DNA of 21,766 bases, taken from assembly GCA_027858325.1 (NCBI GenBank), contig JAQICU010000008.1, forward strand, positions 1-21,766, given 5' to 3'. The position numbers and the translations under genes are program-made. The notes beneath the pieces were generated by a model. The model searched no databases and was not told the origin of the DNA. It saw only the letters and a program-made list of their open reading frames with translations. Position 1 is the first letter of the stretch. The number at the start of each line of letters is the position of its first letter. Shown here in pieces: positions 1-6,613 of this stretch. The stretch comes from Candidatus Cloacimonadota bacterium (GTDB lineage Bacteria > Cloacimonadota > Cloacimonadia > Cloacimonadales > TCS61).

Positions 1-1
1 T

Positions 2-1240
2 TCTAATGGTACAGATTCTTTATACATAAAAAACAATCATTTTACTACTGATGGTGGAGATGGCATAAATATTGATGATGCTTATGTGGAGATAAGGGAT
101 AATTATTTTGAGGGGTGTGATTTAGATACAGGTTTAGAATGTAATGGTCGAATTTACAATAATGAAATCAAAGAGGGTAATGTAAGAACTTCTGCATATC
201 TTGATGTATATCAAAATATTGGTTTTAATGGTGAAGCAGGTATTACTATAACTTACAGAAATGAGTCTTGTTTTAATAATCTGTCTATTAATAATCAATA
301 TGCATTTAACGGAGTGTTCTCAGATTACTATAATAATTGCATATTTTTAAGAAATGATGAATTATCTCTAAACGGTGTTCACGGCACTCCCATCTTTCGT
401 AACTGCATTATCGATTTCCCGCTTGAATCACCATTGATTGACGGTGGTGGCAATATCTGGGTAGACTCGGTGCAGGCACAAACACTTTTTGAGGATATTG
501 AGAATGGTGATTTTCATCTCATTGAAGGCAGCCTGGCAATAGATGCAGGTTTTGATACTCTCGGTTATTATTATCCGTTCGATATGGATTACAATCATAG
601 AATCTGGGATGGTGATAACAACGGAACAGTGATAATTGATATTGGTCCTTACGAATACGGTTCACCTACATTTGGTGGTATCGAGGGTTATTCATACAAT
701 CCCACAACCGGAGATCCGGTGGATTATGTTCTGCTAAAAATCAATAATCAACCAGGAGAATTCACCTTTACAGACAGTATTGGTAATTTTCAGTTCAAAC
801 TCCCTGCCGGGGTTTATGATATTTATGCTGAACGAGTGTTTTATGAGGATATAATCGAATATCAAGTTGAAGTAATTGATGGTCAGTTTACTCAAATAGC
901 AATTCCTATGCTTGAAATAGTGGATATGGAAGAACAAACAATCCCTAATCCCTCATCCCAAATTTCTAATTTGATGAACTATCCAAATCCTTTTAATCCA
1001 ACAACAACAATATCTTTCTCGGTAACACAAAATTCCGATTTTGTGAATCTTGAAGTGTACAACATTAAAGGACAAAAAATAAAAACCTTATTAGATTGTT
1101 ATATAGATCCCGGCAGAAGCGAAATGATCTGGAACAGCAAAGATGATGATGGTAAGGGAGTTTCTTCAGGAGTCTATTTCTATAAATTAAATGTGAATGG
1201 CAAAACAGAAAAGACAAAGAAAATGCTGCTTCTTCGCTAA
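2..1240 (+). CDS. Secreted beta-helix protein with C-terminal sorting domain (5' truncated)
   Basis: The reading frame is open to the left edge of the window, so the start is missing and 412 residues are visible. GTG and ATG codons near base 84-86 are internal, not the start. Visible residues 1-150 have short repeated Asn- and aromatic-rich strands typical of right-handed parallel beta-helices, followed by an 'AIDAG...DIGPYEYG' stretch (about 179-220) that often closes such domains. Residues about 225-305 resemble a carboxypeptidase-regulatory-like beta-sandwich ('GNFQFKLPAGVYDIYAE'). The last 90 residues start with 'NYPNPFNP' and end 'GVYFYKLNVNG...KKMLLLR', which is the FlgD-Ig-like/type IX secretion-type C-terminal sorting domain. 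By family knowledge the protein is exported and surface-attached or released. Its substrate or ligand cannot be told from sequence. The domain call is strong, the function is unknown. Confidence 0.85.
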   Translation, partial: SNGTDSLYIKNNHFTTDGGDGINIDDAYVEIRDNYFEGCDLDTGLECNGRIYNNEIKEGNVRTSAYLDVYQNIGFNGEAGITITYRNESCFNNLSINNQYAFNGVFSDYYNNCIFLRNDELSLNGVHGTPIFRNCIIDFPLESPLIDGGGNIWVDSVQAQTLFEDIENGDFHLIEGSLAIDAGFDTLGYYYPFDMDYNHRIWDGDNNGTVIIDIGPYEYGSPTFGGIEGYSYNPTTGDPVDYVLLKINNQPGEFTFTDSIGNFQFKLPAGVYDIYAERVFYEDIIEYQVEVIDGQFTQIAIPMLEIVDMEEQTIPNPSSQISNLMNYPNPFNPTTTISFSVTQNSDFVNLEVYNIKGQKIKTLLDCYIDPGRSEMIWNSKDDDGKGVSSGVYFYKLNVNGKTEKTKKMLLLR

Positions 1241-1357
1241 AGCTATGAAGCACGCGTGCTGTTGGAATAATGTACAATTCTGCGTCATTCTGACGTATCT
1301 TTCGCCCCAAGCTATTCAGCAGGGCAGGCGTTGTTCTCTTTAGGAAGAATAGACAAC

Positions 1358-1376
1358 AAAGAATAAATTATTCTTT
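1358..1376. repeat. 9-bp perfect inverted repeat
   Basis: AAAGAATAA and TTATTCTTT are separated by one base. As RNA this could fold as a 7-bp AU-rich hairpin with a 5-base loop. No function is assigned. Confidence 0.5.
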
Positions 1377-1481
1377 ACTCTTCGTCGATTGCCTTTGTAA
1401 GATTTTCTCAGAGAGACATTGTCGATGTTGTACGTCGATAAATGTCACAACGGGCAACCTTGCAGTACAATATAAATGCAG

Positions 1482-1501
1482 CCCATGACTTTAGTCGTGG
1501 G
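1482..1501. repeat. REP-like palindrome (CCCATGACT/AGTCGTGGG)
   Basis: Two 9-base arms pair around a TT centre with a single G-U wobble. The core closely resembles the 'CCCACGACT...AGTCGTGGG' palindromes seen as dispersed REP elements and at the ends of IS200/IS605-type elements. No transposase is encoded in the window, so it would be a solitary, non-autonomous copy. Confidence 0.55.
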
Positions 1502-1563
1502 AACAGATCATATCCAATTAGAAATCTGAGATCCCCAGTCTAGCTTAGGATGACGGAGTAGGA

Positions 1564-1586
1564 TCAATTCTCCGAATTGACCGATA
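1564..1586. repeat. Dispersed intergenic repeat, copy 1 (palindromic core)
   Basis: A 7-bp inverted repeat (TCAATTC-tcc-GAATTGA) followed by CCGATA. A second copy at 17333-17355 matches at 19 of 23 positions, also between genes, and keeps the palindromic core. Both are followed within 40 bases by a 'TTTGCA' word. This suggests a small repeat family. Confidence 0.5.
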
Positions 1587-1621
1587 AATTCGTTTGCAAG
1601 TCGAACTTGCTAATGTAATTG

Positions 1622-1646
1622 TGTTGATAAGTTCAATTTATCAACA
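1622..1646. repeat. Perfect 9-bp inverted repeat with DnaA-box-like arms
   Basis: TGTTGATAA and TTATCAACA flank a 7-base loop. Each arm, read in its own direction, is TTATCAACA, one base off the DnaA box TTATCCACA. A further near match, TTATCCGCA, lies at 1675-1683. It could be a structural hairpin or a pair of opposed weak DnaA boxes. Confidence 0.4.
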
Positions 1647-1757
1647 AGAATTTGCAGCTATTCTTTATCCGTGTTTATCCGCAGAAATCCGCGAGTTATA
1701 ATGGTTTGCACTTGACATTCCACTTGTACTTTTGAAATCTACCGAAAGGGAAATTTT

Positions 1758-2372
1758 ATGAATAAAGAAATTTTTAGAGAATATTTGGAAAAACAATTGC
1801 CGCAGAAAGCGGATGAATTGATGATCTCATTTGAACAATTACTAGAAGTATTATGGGAAGAGAATGCCAAGGTTAATCTTATCTCGCGGAAAACACCAAA
1901 AGAAGAATACTGGACTCGACATTTTTTAGATTCCCTCCTCCCAATTGAAATTACAGACCTTTCCAAGAAAAAAATTCTGGATTTTGGAACAGGCGGCGGG
2001 CTACCCGGAATACCGTTAAATCTTGTCTTTCCAGGGTCGGAAGTATATCTATTGGATTCTATTCACAAAAAGATCAATGCAGTAAAAAATATAATTAAAA
2101 TGCTTGACCTGTCATCTTGTTTCACGATCGTTTCACGGTTGGAAGATTTAGAGAGTAACTGGTTTGGATCTTTCGATATTATAGTGTGCAGGTCAGTGAA
2201 AATATTGCCGAAATATAAAAAGGTTTTATTCAAATTAATCAAGAATAATGGGAAGATCATTTTGTATAAAAGCAAACTGATCGATGACATTGGTCAGTTC
2301 AGTAAACGCTGGATCCACGATGTTTCACATCCTGCGCTTGGTGAGCGGAAAATAATTGAAATTGAAAAGTAA
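1758..2372 (+). CDS. rsmG: 16S rRNA (guanine-N7)-methyltransferase RsmG
   Basis: This enzyme uses S-adenosylmethionine to methylate N7 of G527 in 16S rRNA, in the cytoplasm. The 204-residue length is normal for the family. Visible hallmarks are 'KVNLIS' (38-43), 'RHFLDSL' (54-60), and the SAM-binding motif I 'ILDFGTGGGLPGIPL' (73-87), a near-exact RsmG signature. The Rossmann strand 'EVYLLDS' follows, with Asp at the ribose-binding position. The ATG is preceded by AAGGG eight bases upstream, which supports this start. It opens the collinear cluster, 57 bases before parA. The rsmG-parA-parB order is common near bacterial replication origins. The usual upstream partner mnmG is absent here. Confidence 0.93.
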   Translation: MNKEIFREYLEKQLPQKADELMISFEQLLEVLWEENAKVNLISRKTPKEEYWTRHFLDSLLPIEITDLSKKKILDFGTGGGLPGIPLNLVFPGSEVYLLDSIHKKINAVKNIIKMLDLSSCFTIVSRLEDLESNWFGSFDIIVCRSVKILPKYKKVLFKLIKNNGKIILYKSKLIDDIGQFSKRWIHDVSHPALGERKIIEIEK

Positions 2373-2429
2373 TGATAAATAAATTAGGTGGGAATGTGAA
2401 CGGTTGCTGCTGAATATTCTGGAGAAAAT

Positions 2430-3185
2430 ATGGGAAAAATTATCGCAATTGTAAATCAGAAAGGTGGTGTTGGGAAGACAACTTCCGCAGTTAATATTGC
2501 CTCTGCCCTTGCAATTTACGAGAAGAAGACACTGTTAATTGATTTCGATCCGCAGGGTAATTCATCCAGCGGAATAGGTGTAGATGGTAATAGTCCCAAT
2601 ATTTACGATGCACTTATTAGTAATGTTACAATTAATGATGTTATAAAGAAGTCTCCGATATTGGAGAAGCTGGATATTGTCCCTTCCAATGTTGATCTGA
2701 GCGGAGCAGAGATTGAATTGGTCAAAGAATTTTCGCGAGAATTCAAACTGAAAGAAGCTTTAGAGCCGATCAAAGATGATTATGATTATATTATTGTTGA
2801 CTGTCCTCCATCGTTAGGCTTGCTTACTGTAAACTCACTTACCGCCTGCACAGATGTACTTATCCCGATCCAATGTGAATATTATGCGCTTGAGGGTGTG
2901 AGCCAACTACTTAATACAATCAGATTAATAAAAAAAGGACTTAACCCTGATCTGAATATTATGGGTATCCTGCTTACAATGTACGATAGAAGATTAAATC
3001 TTTCTCTTCAGGTAGCAAAAGAAGTGAGACGCTATTTTCAGGAACAGGCTTTCAATACTATAATTCATCGAAGTGTGAAATTGAGTGAAGCACCCAGTTT
3101 TGGAAAATCAATATTCCATTACGACATTAAATCGTCGGGTGCAAAAAGCTATTTGCAATTAGCAAAGGAAGTGATGGCAAGATGA
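2430..3185 (+). CDS. parA: Chromosome-partitioning ATPase ParA (Soj type)
   Basis: ParA is a deviant-Walker ATPase that binds DNA non-specifically as an ATP-bound dimer and, with ParB bound at parS, moves newly replicated origins apart. The 251-residue protein has the deviant Walker A motif 'KGGVGKTT' (11-18), with the signature lysine at 11. It also has 'DFDPQGN' (38-44) and the Walker B region 'VDCPPSLG' (123-130). It lacks the N-terminal helix-turn-helix of plasmid type Ia ParA, so it is the short chromosomal (Soj) type. GGAG lies just upstream of the ATG. Its last four bases overlap the parB start (ATGA), a sign of translational coupling. Confidence 0.96.
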   Translation: MGKIIAIVNQKGGVGKTTSAVNIASALAIYEKKTLLIDFDPQGNSSSGIGVDGNSPNIYDALISNVTINDVIKKSPILEKLDIVPSNVDLSGAEIELVKEFSREFKLKEALEPIKDDYDYIIVDCPPSLGLLTVNSLTACTDVLIPIQCEYYALEGVSQLLNTIRLIKKGLNPDLNIMGILLTMYDRRLNLSLQVAKEVRRYFQEQAFNTIIHRSVKLSEAPSFGKSIFHYDIKSSGAKSYLQLAKEVMAR

Positions 3186-4033
3186 ATAGATTAGGAAAAG
3201 GATTAGAAGCACTGATCAGTTCAGTTCCGGAATCTACAGATGTTTCCACCGGAATAACCACAATTAAAACGGAACAGATAAAACCAAATAGATACCAACC
3301 AAGAAAGCTGTTTAACTCTGAAAAATTGCAGGAACTGGCAAATTCCCTGAAAGAGAATGGGATAATTCAGCCGATAATAGTTACTACAAAGGATGAAGGT
3401 GAATATGAACTTATTGCCGGAGAGCGCAGGTTGGAAGCATCCAAACTGGCTGGATTCAACGAGGTACCGGTTATTATCCGCAGTGTCTCTCCAAAAGAAC
3501 AGTTGCAATTTGCGATAATTGAGAATGTACAAAGGGAAGATCTTACAGCTATTGAGGAAGCGAAAGCATATCAGCAATTGAACGAAGAGTTCAAGCTAAC
3601 CCATGCACAGATATCTGAAATCGTTGGCAAAGATAGAGCAACAATAACCAATTTTATCAGGCTATTAAAATTAAGTGATAATGTGCAGCAGATGATACTG
3701 AACGATCAGATATCATCCGGTCATGCCAGGGCAATATTGCAAGTTGATGAAGAGCTTCGTGATAAGTTTTCACAGCTTATCTTAAAGAATAAACTTTCAG
3801 TACGAAAGGCAGAAGAAGAAGCTAAACGCATTAAAGAGACCGGATCAGTTTCCCATTCCAAAAAGAAAAAAGAAGTTATTGAAATTCCCGAATTGAGAGA
3901 AGCTGAGAAAAATCTGAAACAGAAATTCAATTCTAAGGTTAAAATTTCCGACAATAACTACAAAGGAAAGGTTAGCTTTTATTACTCTTGTAAAGATGAC
4001 TTTACTATATTATTGGAAAAATTGAAAAAATGA
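3182..4033 (+). CDS. parB: ParB/Spo0J CTPase and parS-binding protein
   Basis: ParB loads at parS, binds CTP, and slides as a clamp to form the partition complex that ParA acts on. The 283-residue protein starts 'NRLGKGLEALI', typical of chromosomal ParB (the N-terminal ParA-contacting helix). The CTP-binding motifs are visible: 'GIIQPIIV' (60-67), 'GERR' (80-83) and 'ENVQRE' (114-119). A helix-turn-helix follows at about 139-160 ('THAQISEIVGKDRATITNFI'), then a lysine-rich linker and a C-terminal dimerisation region (about 235-283). It overlaps parA and the next gene by four bases each. A strong parS match at 14231 and a second candidate at 20814 lie in the same window. Confidence 0.96.
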   Translation: MNRLGKGLEALISSVPESTDVSTGITTIKTEQIKPNRYQPRKLFNSEKLQELANSLKENGIIQPIIVTTKDEGEYELIAGERRLEASKLAGFNEVPVIIRSVSPKEQLQFAIIENVQREDLTAIEEAKAYQQLNEEFKLTHAQISEIVGKDRATITNFIRLLKLSDNVQQMILNDQISSGHARAILQVDEELRDKFSQLILKNKLSVRKAEEEAKRIKETGSVSHSKKKKEVIEIPELREAEKNLKQKFNSKVKISDNNYKGKVSFYYSCKDDFTILLEKLKK

Positions 4034-4695
4034 AATTCATCATTCCAGTTTTATTAATAATTGTTTTAATTATCACAACTTTATTCTATGTCGAAAACGT
4101 TAAACTGAAAAAGCTGGTTATTAAACAGCAGGAAGAACTTGAAGTTTCAGCAAATTATATAAAGCAATTGAATAAAAAGATAGTAGAAGATCGTAACCTT
4201 GTTTCTTCTTCCAAAACAAGTGAAGAGAAGATAAGTGCTTTAATAGATACTTACATGGAAGAGCAGAATAAAGAAATTAATGGAGATTCTGGAAACGTTA
4301 TTCAGTATGATGAACAGCGTAGATTTATACCGGATATTGAACCCGTGAAAGGTGATTTTGCTATAAGTCAGTGGTTTTCTGAAAAACACCCCGGATTGGA
4401 TTTTGCAGCTGCCACCGGCTCGGAAGTTGTTACCGTTGCAGCGGGTGAAATACTTTCAGTTTATTACGATGAACATTATGGTAATGTAATAATGATAGAT
4501 CACTTCAATGAATATGCTACACTTTATGCACATCTTGCAGCTACATTTTTCGAAAGTAATAATACTGTAGAAAAAGGTGAAACAATTGGACTTGTTGGAA
4601 ATACAGGAAATAGTTCCGCCCCACATCTGCATTATGAAATACTATTATATGGTAAGAATGTCGATCCCGCAAATTATATTGATATAGAAAAGTAG
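4030..4695 (+). CDS. Membrane-anchored M23 (LytM-type) metallopeptidase
   Basis: Probably a cell-wall endopeptidase that cuts peptidoglycan cross-links outside the inner membrane. An N-terminal hydrophobic segment (2-20) acts as signal anchor, then a coiled-coil-like charged region (22-82), then the M23 domain (about 105-215). The zinc and catalytic residues look intact: H120 and D124 in 'HPGLD', H168 in 'LYAHLA', and H199 and H201 in 'PHLHYE'. The length of 221 residues is normal for a single-domain M23 protein. The start overlaps parB by four bases (ATGA). The bactofilin gene follows after 11 bases, and M23-bactofilin pairs are a known cell-shape module. The peptidase looks active rather than a degenerate EnvC/NlpD-type activator. 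Confidence 0.9.
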   Translation: MKFIIPVLLIIVLIITTLFYVENVKLKKLVIKQQEELEVSANYIKQLNKKIVEDRNLVSSSKTSEEKISALIDTYMEEQNKEINGDSGNVIQYDEQRRFIPDIEPVKGDFAISQWFSEKHPGLDFAAATGSEVVTVAAGEILSVYYDEHYGNVIMIDHFNEYATLYAHLAATFFESNNTVEKGETIGLVGNTGNSSAPHLHYEILLYGKNVDPANYIDIEK

Positions 4696-4706
4696 GAGGA
4701 TAAAAT

Positions 4707-5066
4707 ATGAACAAGAATAGAAAAGTAGAACTTTCAACCATCATTGGAAAAGGAAGTAAGATAAAGGGTACATTATTTGTTCAAGGTGGCGTGCGAGTGG
4801 ATGGCGAAGTAGAAGGCACAATTGAATCTGACGGATTTGTAACTATTGGATCTTCCGGGTTTGCCAAGGCGAATATTAAGGCAGAGGAATGTCTCGTTTC
4901 CGGTAAAGTTGAAGGAAATATTATTTGTAAGGATGCTATTGAGTTAGATAAAAGTGCCAGAATGAATGGTGATATTGTTGCGAAAATCCTAATGATACAT
5001 AATGGTGCTGTATTCAATGGAAACAGCTCAATGACTTCTGATCCTAAAATAATAAAAAAACAATAA
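4707..5066 (+). CDS. Bactofilin (polymer-forming cytoskeletal protein)
   Basis: Bactofilins self-assemble without nucleotides into filaments that position cell-wall enzymes and, in some bacteria, chromosome-segregation proteins. The 119-residue protein is almost entirely a bactofilin domain of short beta-helix turns with the usual Gly-Val-Glu-Gly pattern: 'IKGTLFVQGGVRVDGEVEG' near 18-36, 'VSGKVEGNI' and 'MNGDIVA' further on. An AGGAGG ribosome-binding site sits seven bases before the ATG. It follows the M23 peptidase by 11 bases and precedes atpZ by three, joining shape and segregation genes to the ATP synthase operon. No membrane segment is present, so it is likely cytoplasmic and docks on the membrane through partners or its N-terminal tail. 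Confidence 0.93.
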   Translation: MNKNRKVELSTIIGKGSKIKGTLFVQGGVRVDGEVEGTIESDGFVTIGSSGFAKANIKAEECLVSGKVEGNIICKDAIELDKSARMNGDIVAKILMIHNGAVFNGNSSMTSDPKIIKKQ

Positions 5067-5069
5067 TGA

Positions 5070-5309
5070 ATGAAAATGTGGAAAAAAAAGAACCCTCTGA
5101 ATAATGAATTATTAAAATATATTAGTCTGGTAACTCAGTTAGGGCTTACTGTAATTGGCTCGATTCTTATATTTTTAGTTGGGGCACTGTATCTGGAAAA
5201 GAAATTCCAAACAGAAGGAGTATTGATTCTGGTTGGTGTTCTTATTGGTGTAGTTGCAGGAGTATTTGCAGCGTATAGATTATTAAAAAAATCTTTAGAA
5301 AATGAATGA
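5070..5309 (+). CDS. AtpZ/AtpI-type small membrane protein of the ATP synthase
   Basis: A 79-residue protein with two transmembrane segments (about 18-39 and 49-71) joined by 'ALYLEKKFQTEG', the layout of the AtpZ family ('ATPase gene 1', PF09527) commonly found first in ATP synthase operons. Family members have been linked to c-ring assembly and divalent-cation uptake for the synthase; which applies here is not visible. It starts three bases after the bactofilin stop and overlaps the next gene by eight bases. Identification rests on size, topology and position rather than on an invariant motif. Confidence 0.75.
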   Translation: MKMWKKKNPLNNELLKYISLVTQLGLTVIGSILIFLVGALYLEKKFQTEGVLILVGVLIGVVAGVFAAYRLLKKSLENE

Positions 5310-5697
5310 TAATAATATGGAAGATAATAATAAGTATATTAAAAGAATATTGCTGATTATTCTCTTGACAAACGTACTCGCAATTTTGACTTTACCGTGG
5401 TTCTTTAGGCAATCTATAAGTTGGATCATGGGTACGATCGGTAGTGCTGGAAATTTTTATTGGCTGGCTCATAATTTGAAGAAAAGTATCGGTCTTTTAC
5501 CAACGAAATCACGTGTTAGTGCAGCAAAAAGTTCATTAATGAGATATGTAACCTTGATGTCATTCGCACTTATTGTCCTTTTTCTGGTAAAACCAAATAT
5601 CATAATTTTCGGTGCTGGTCTGTTATCTGCACAGATCGTGATCTATATAGTTGAGATTGTAAAGAATTTGAAAGATAATAAATACTTCCGAGGGTAG
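5302..5697 (+). CDS. Probable ATP synthase subunit I (AtpI-like) membrane protein
   Basis: 131 residues with four predicted transmembrane helices (about 14-33, 38-58, 80-97, 101-122) and charged cytoplasmic ends, matching the ATP synthase I family (PF03899). AtpI acts as an assembly factor for the c-ring in some Na+-translocating synthases. That would matter here because two unlike c subunits must be assembled. It overlaps atpZ by eight bases and ends one base before the atpB start. No catalytic motif is expected. The family call depends largely on position and topology, so an unrelated four-helix protein is possible. Confidence 0.6.
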   Translation: MNDNNMEDNNKYIKRILLIILLTNVLAILTLPWFFRQSISWIMGTIGSAGNFYWLAHNLKKSIGLLPTKSRVSAAKSSLMRYVTLMSFALIVLFLVKPNIIIFGAGLLSAQIVIYIVEIVKNLKDNKYFRG

Positions 5698-5698
5698 A

Positions 5699-6610
5699 AT
5701 GGCTAAAAAGAAAAGCCCGATCTTAAAGATTTTTATTTTATTTGTCATCATTGAAGTAATACTTGTGATTGTTTCAAATGGCTTTAATAAACAACTTCAA
5801 ATCGGATTTGATGATGGAAAAATTATCTTTAGGAACATTCAAAGTCATTATGACCTTCAAGAAAGAATAACAGAAGAATTTCAAATAGATGAACATTACC
5901 GTCAAACCGGTGAAACACCAGAAATCTACCGGAGCAATAAAATATATGAGTTCTTTAAAAGCGTATTTGGAAAAGCGAGCGCAATAGGAACGTTCCAGCT
6001 TCTTCGTATGTTGCTTATTGTAGATATTCTACTTCTATTCCTTGCCTTCCTGATCAAAAAGAAACTATTAAAAAGACCTTCGCAACCACAGATATTATTT
6101 GAATTAACATATTCTACCCTAGAACAATTTGTTATAGAAACTATCGGTAAAGATAAGGTGAATTTTACACCATATATCGTAACACTATTTTTATTCATCT
6201 GGGTTAGTAATATGATTGGAATGATACCGATCCCCGGGTTTATGGAGCCAACCAGAAATCTTAATGTTCCGCTTGGACTCGGGATATTTGCAGTTGCTAT
6301 TGTTCATATTACGGCTTTTAAAGTTAAAGGTGCTTGGGGTCATCTTCAGAATTATTTAAATCCCATCAAAAATCCTCTATTCCTTTTGGATATTATCGGA
6401 GAAATTTCTAAAGTTGTATCAATCTCCTTCCGTTTATTCGGAAATATTTTAGGTGGTGCGATCATTATTCTGGTTATTTCATCGCTAGTTAGCTACGTAG
6501 TTTTTCCGGTTGGTTTAACGCTTTTCTTTGGCATTTTCGTCGGAACTATACAGGCGTTTGTTTTCACAATGCTGGCACTCACATATATTGGTGTTGAGAT
6601 CTCGGAGTAG
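5699..6610 (+). CDS. atpB: ATP synthase Fo subunit a
   Basis: Subunit a is the stator channel that passes ions to and from the c-ring. The essential stator arginine is R245 in 'SISFRLFGNILGG' (241-253), and the last helix has 'QAFVFTMLALTYIG' (285-298), both diagnostic. At 303 residues it is longer than E. coli subunit a (271). The excess is N-terminal: a membrane helix at about 10-27, then some 70 polar residues (28-97), then the next helix at about 100-120. Extended N-terminal regions of this kind are known in some FCB-group synthases. The ATG lies one base after the preceding stop, so translation is probably coupled. Confidence 0.95.
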   Translation: MAKKKSPILKIFILFVIIEVILVIVSNGFNKQLQIGFDDGKIIFRNIQSHYDLQERITEEFQIDEHYRQTGETPEIYRSNKIYEFFKSVFGKASAIGTFQLLRMLLIVDILLLFLAFLIKKKLLKRPSQPQILFELTYSTLEQFVIETIGKDKVNFTPYIVTLFLFIWVSNMIGMIPIPGFMEPTRNLNVPLGLGIFAVAIVHITAFKVKGAWGHLQNYLNPIKNPLFLLDIIGEISKVVSISFRLFGNILGGAIIILVISSLVSYVVFPVGLTLFFGIFVGTIQAFVFTMLALTYIGVEISE

Positions 6611-6613
6611 TTG

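Larger units (their letters stand above)
1241..1757. other. 517-base intergenic region rich in inverted repeats
   Basis: No convincing coding frame is present on either strand. It holds many small inverted repeats: AAAGAATAA/TTATTCTTT at 1358-1376, an imperfect GACATT...AATGTC stem at 1415-1446, a REP-like palindrome at 1482-1501, TCAATTC/GAATTGA at 1564-1580, GCAAGT/ACTTGC at 1596-1610, and TGTTGATAA/TTATCAACA at 1622-1646. Stretches around 1280-1310 and 1525-1560 look like the 'CGTCATTCTGA...' and 'CATCCT...' dispersed repeats common in many bacterial genomes, and 1660-1695 has the repetitive wording 'TTTATCCGTGTTTATCCGC'. The region probably collects decayed repeat elements, but it also sits just upstream of rsmG-parAB, a common neighbourhood of replication origins. 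There is no clear T-tract terminator for the upstream gene. Confidence 0.7.

Noticed and set aside
1249..1260. Perfect palindrome AGCACGCGTGCT just after the first gene
   Set aside because: It has no loop of useful size and no following T-tract, so it is not supported as a terminator.
1712..1740. TTGACA upstream of rsmG as a promoter
   Set aside because: The -35 hexamer is perfect but the bases at -10 spacing (AAATCT) are a poor match, so it is not listed as a feature.
2119..2139. Two TTTCACG half-sites in rsmG resembling parS
   Set aside because: Only the left half of parS is matched (TGTTTCACG) and the right half is not, so ParB loading is not expected.
6611..6613. TTG as start of the triple-hairpin c subunit
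   Set aside because: It would leave only three bases after GGAG, whereas the ATG at 6614 has normal spacing.
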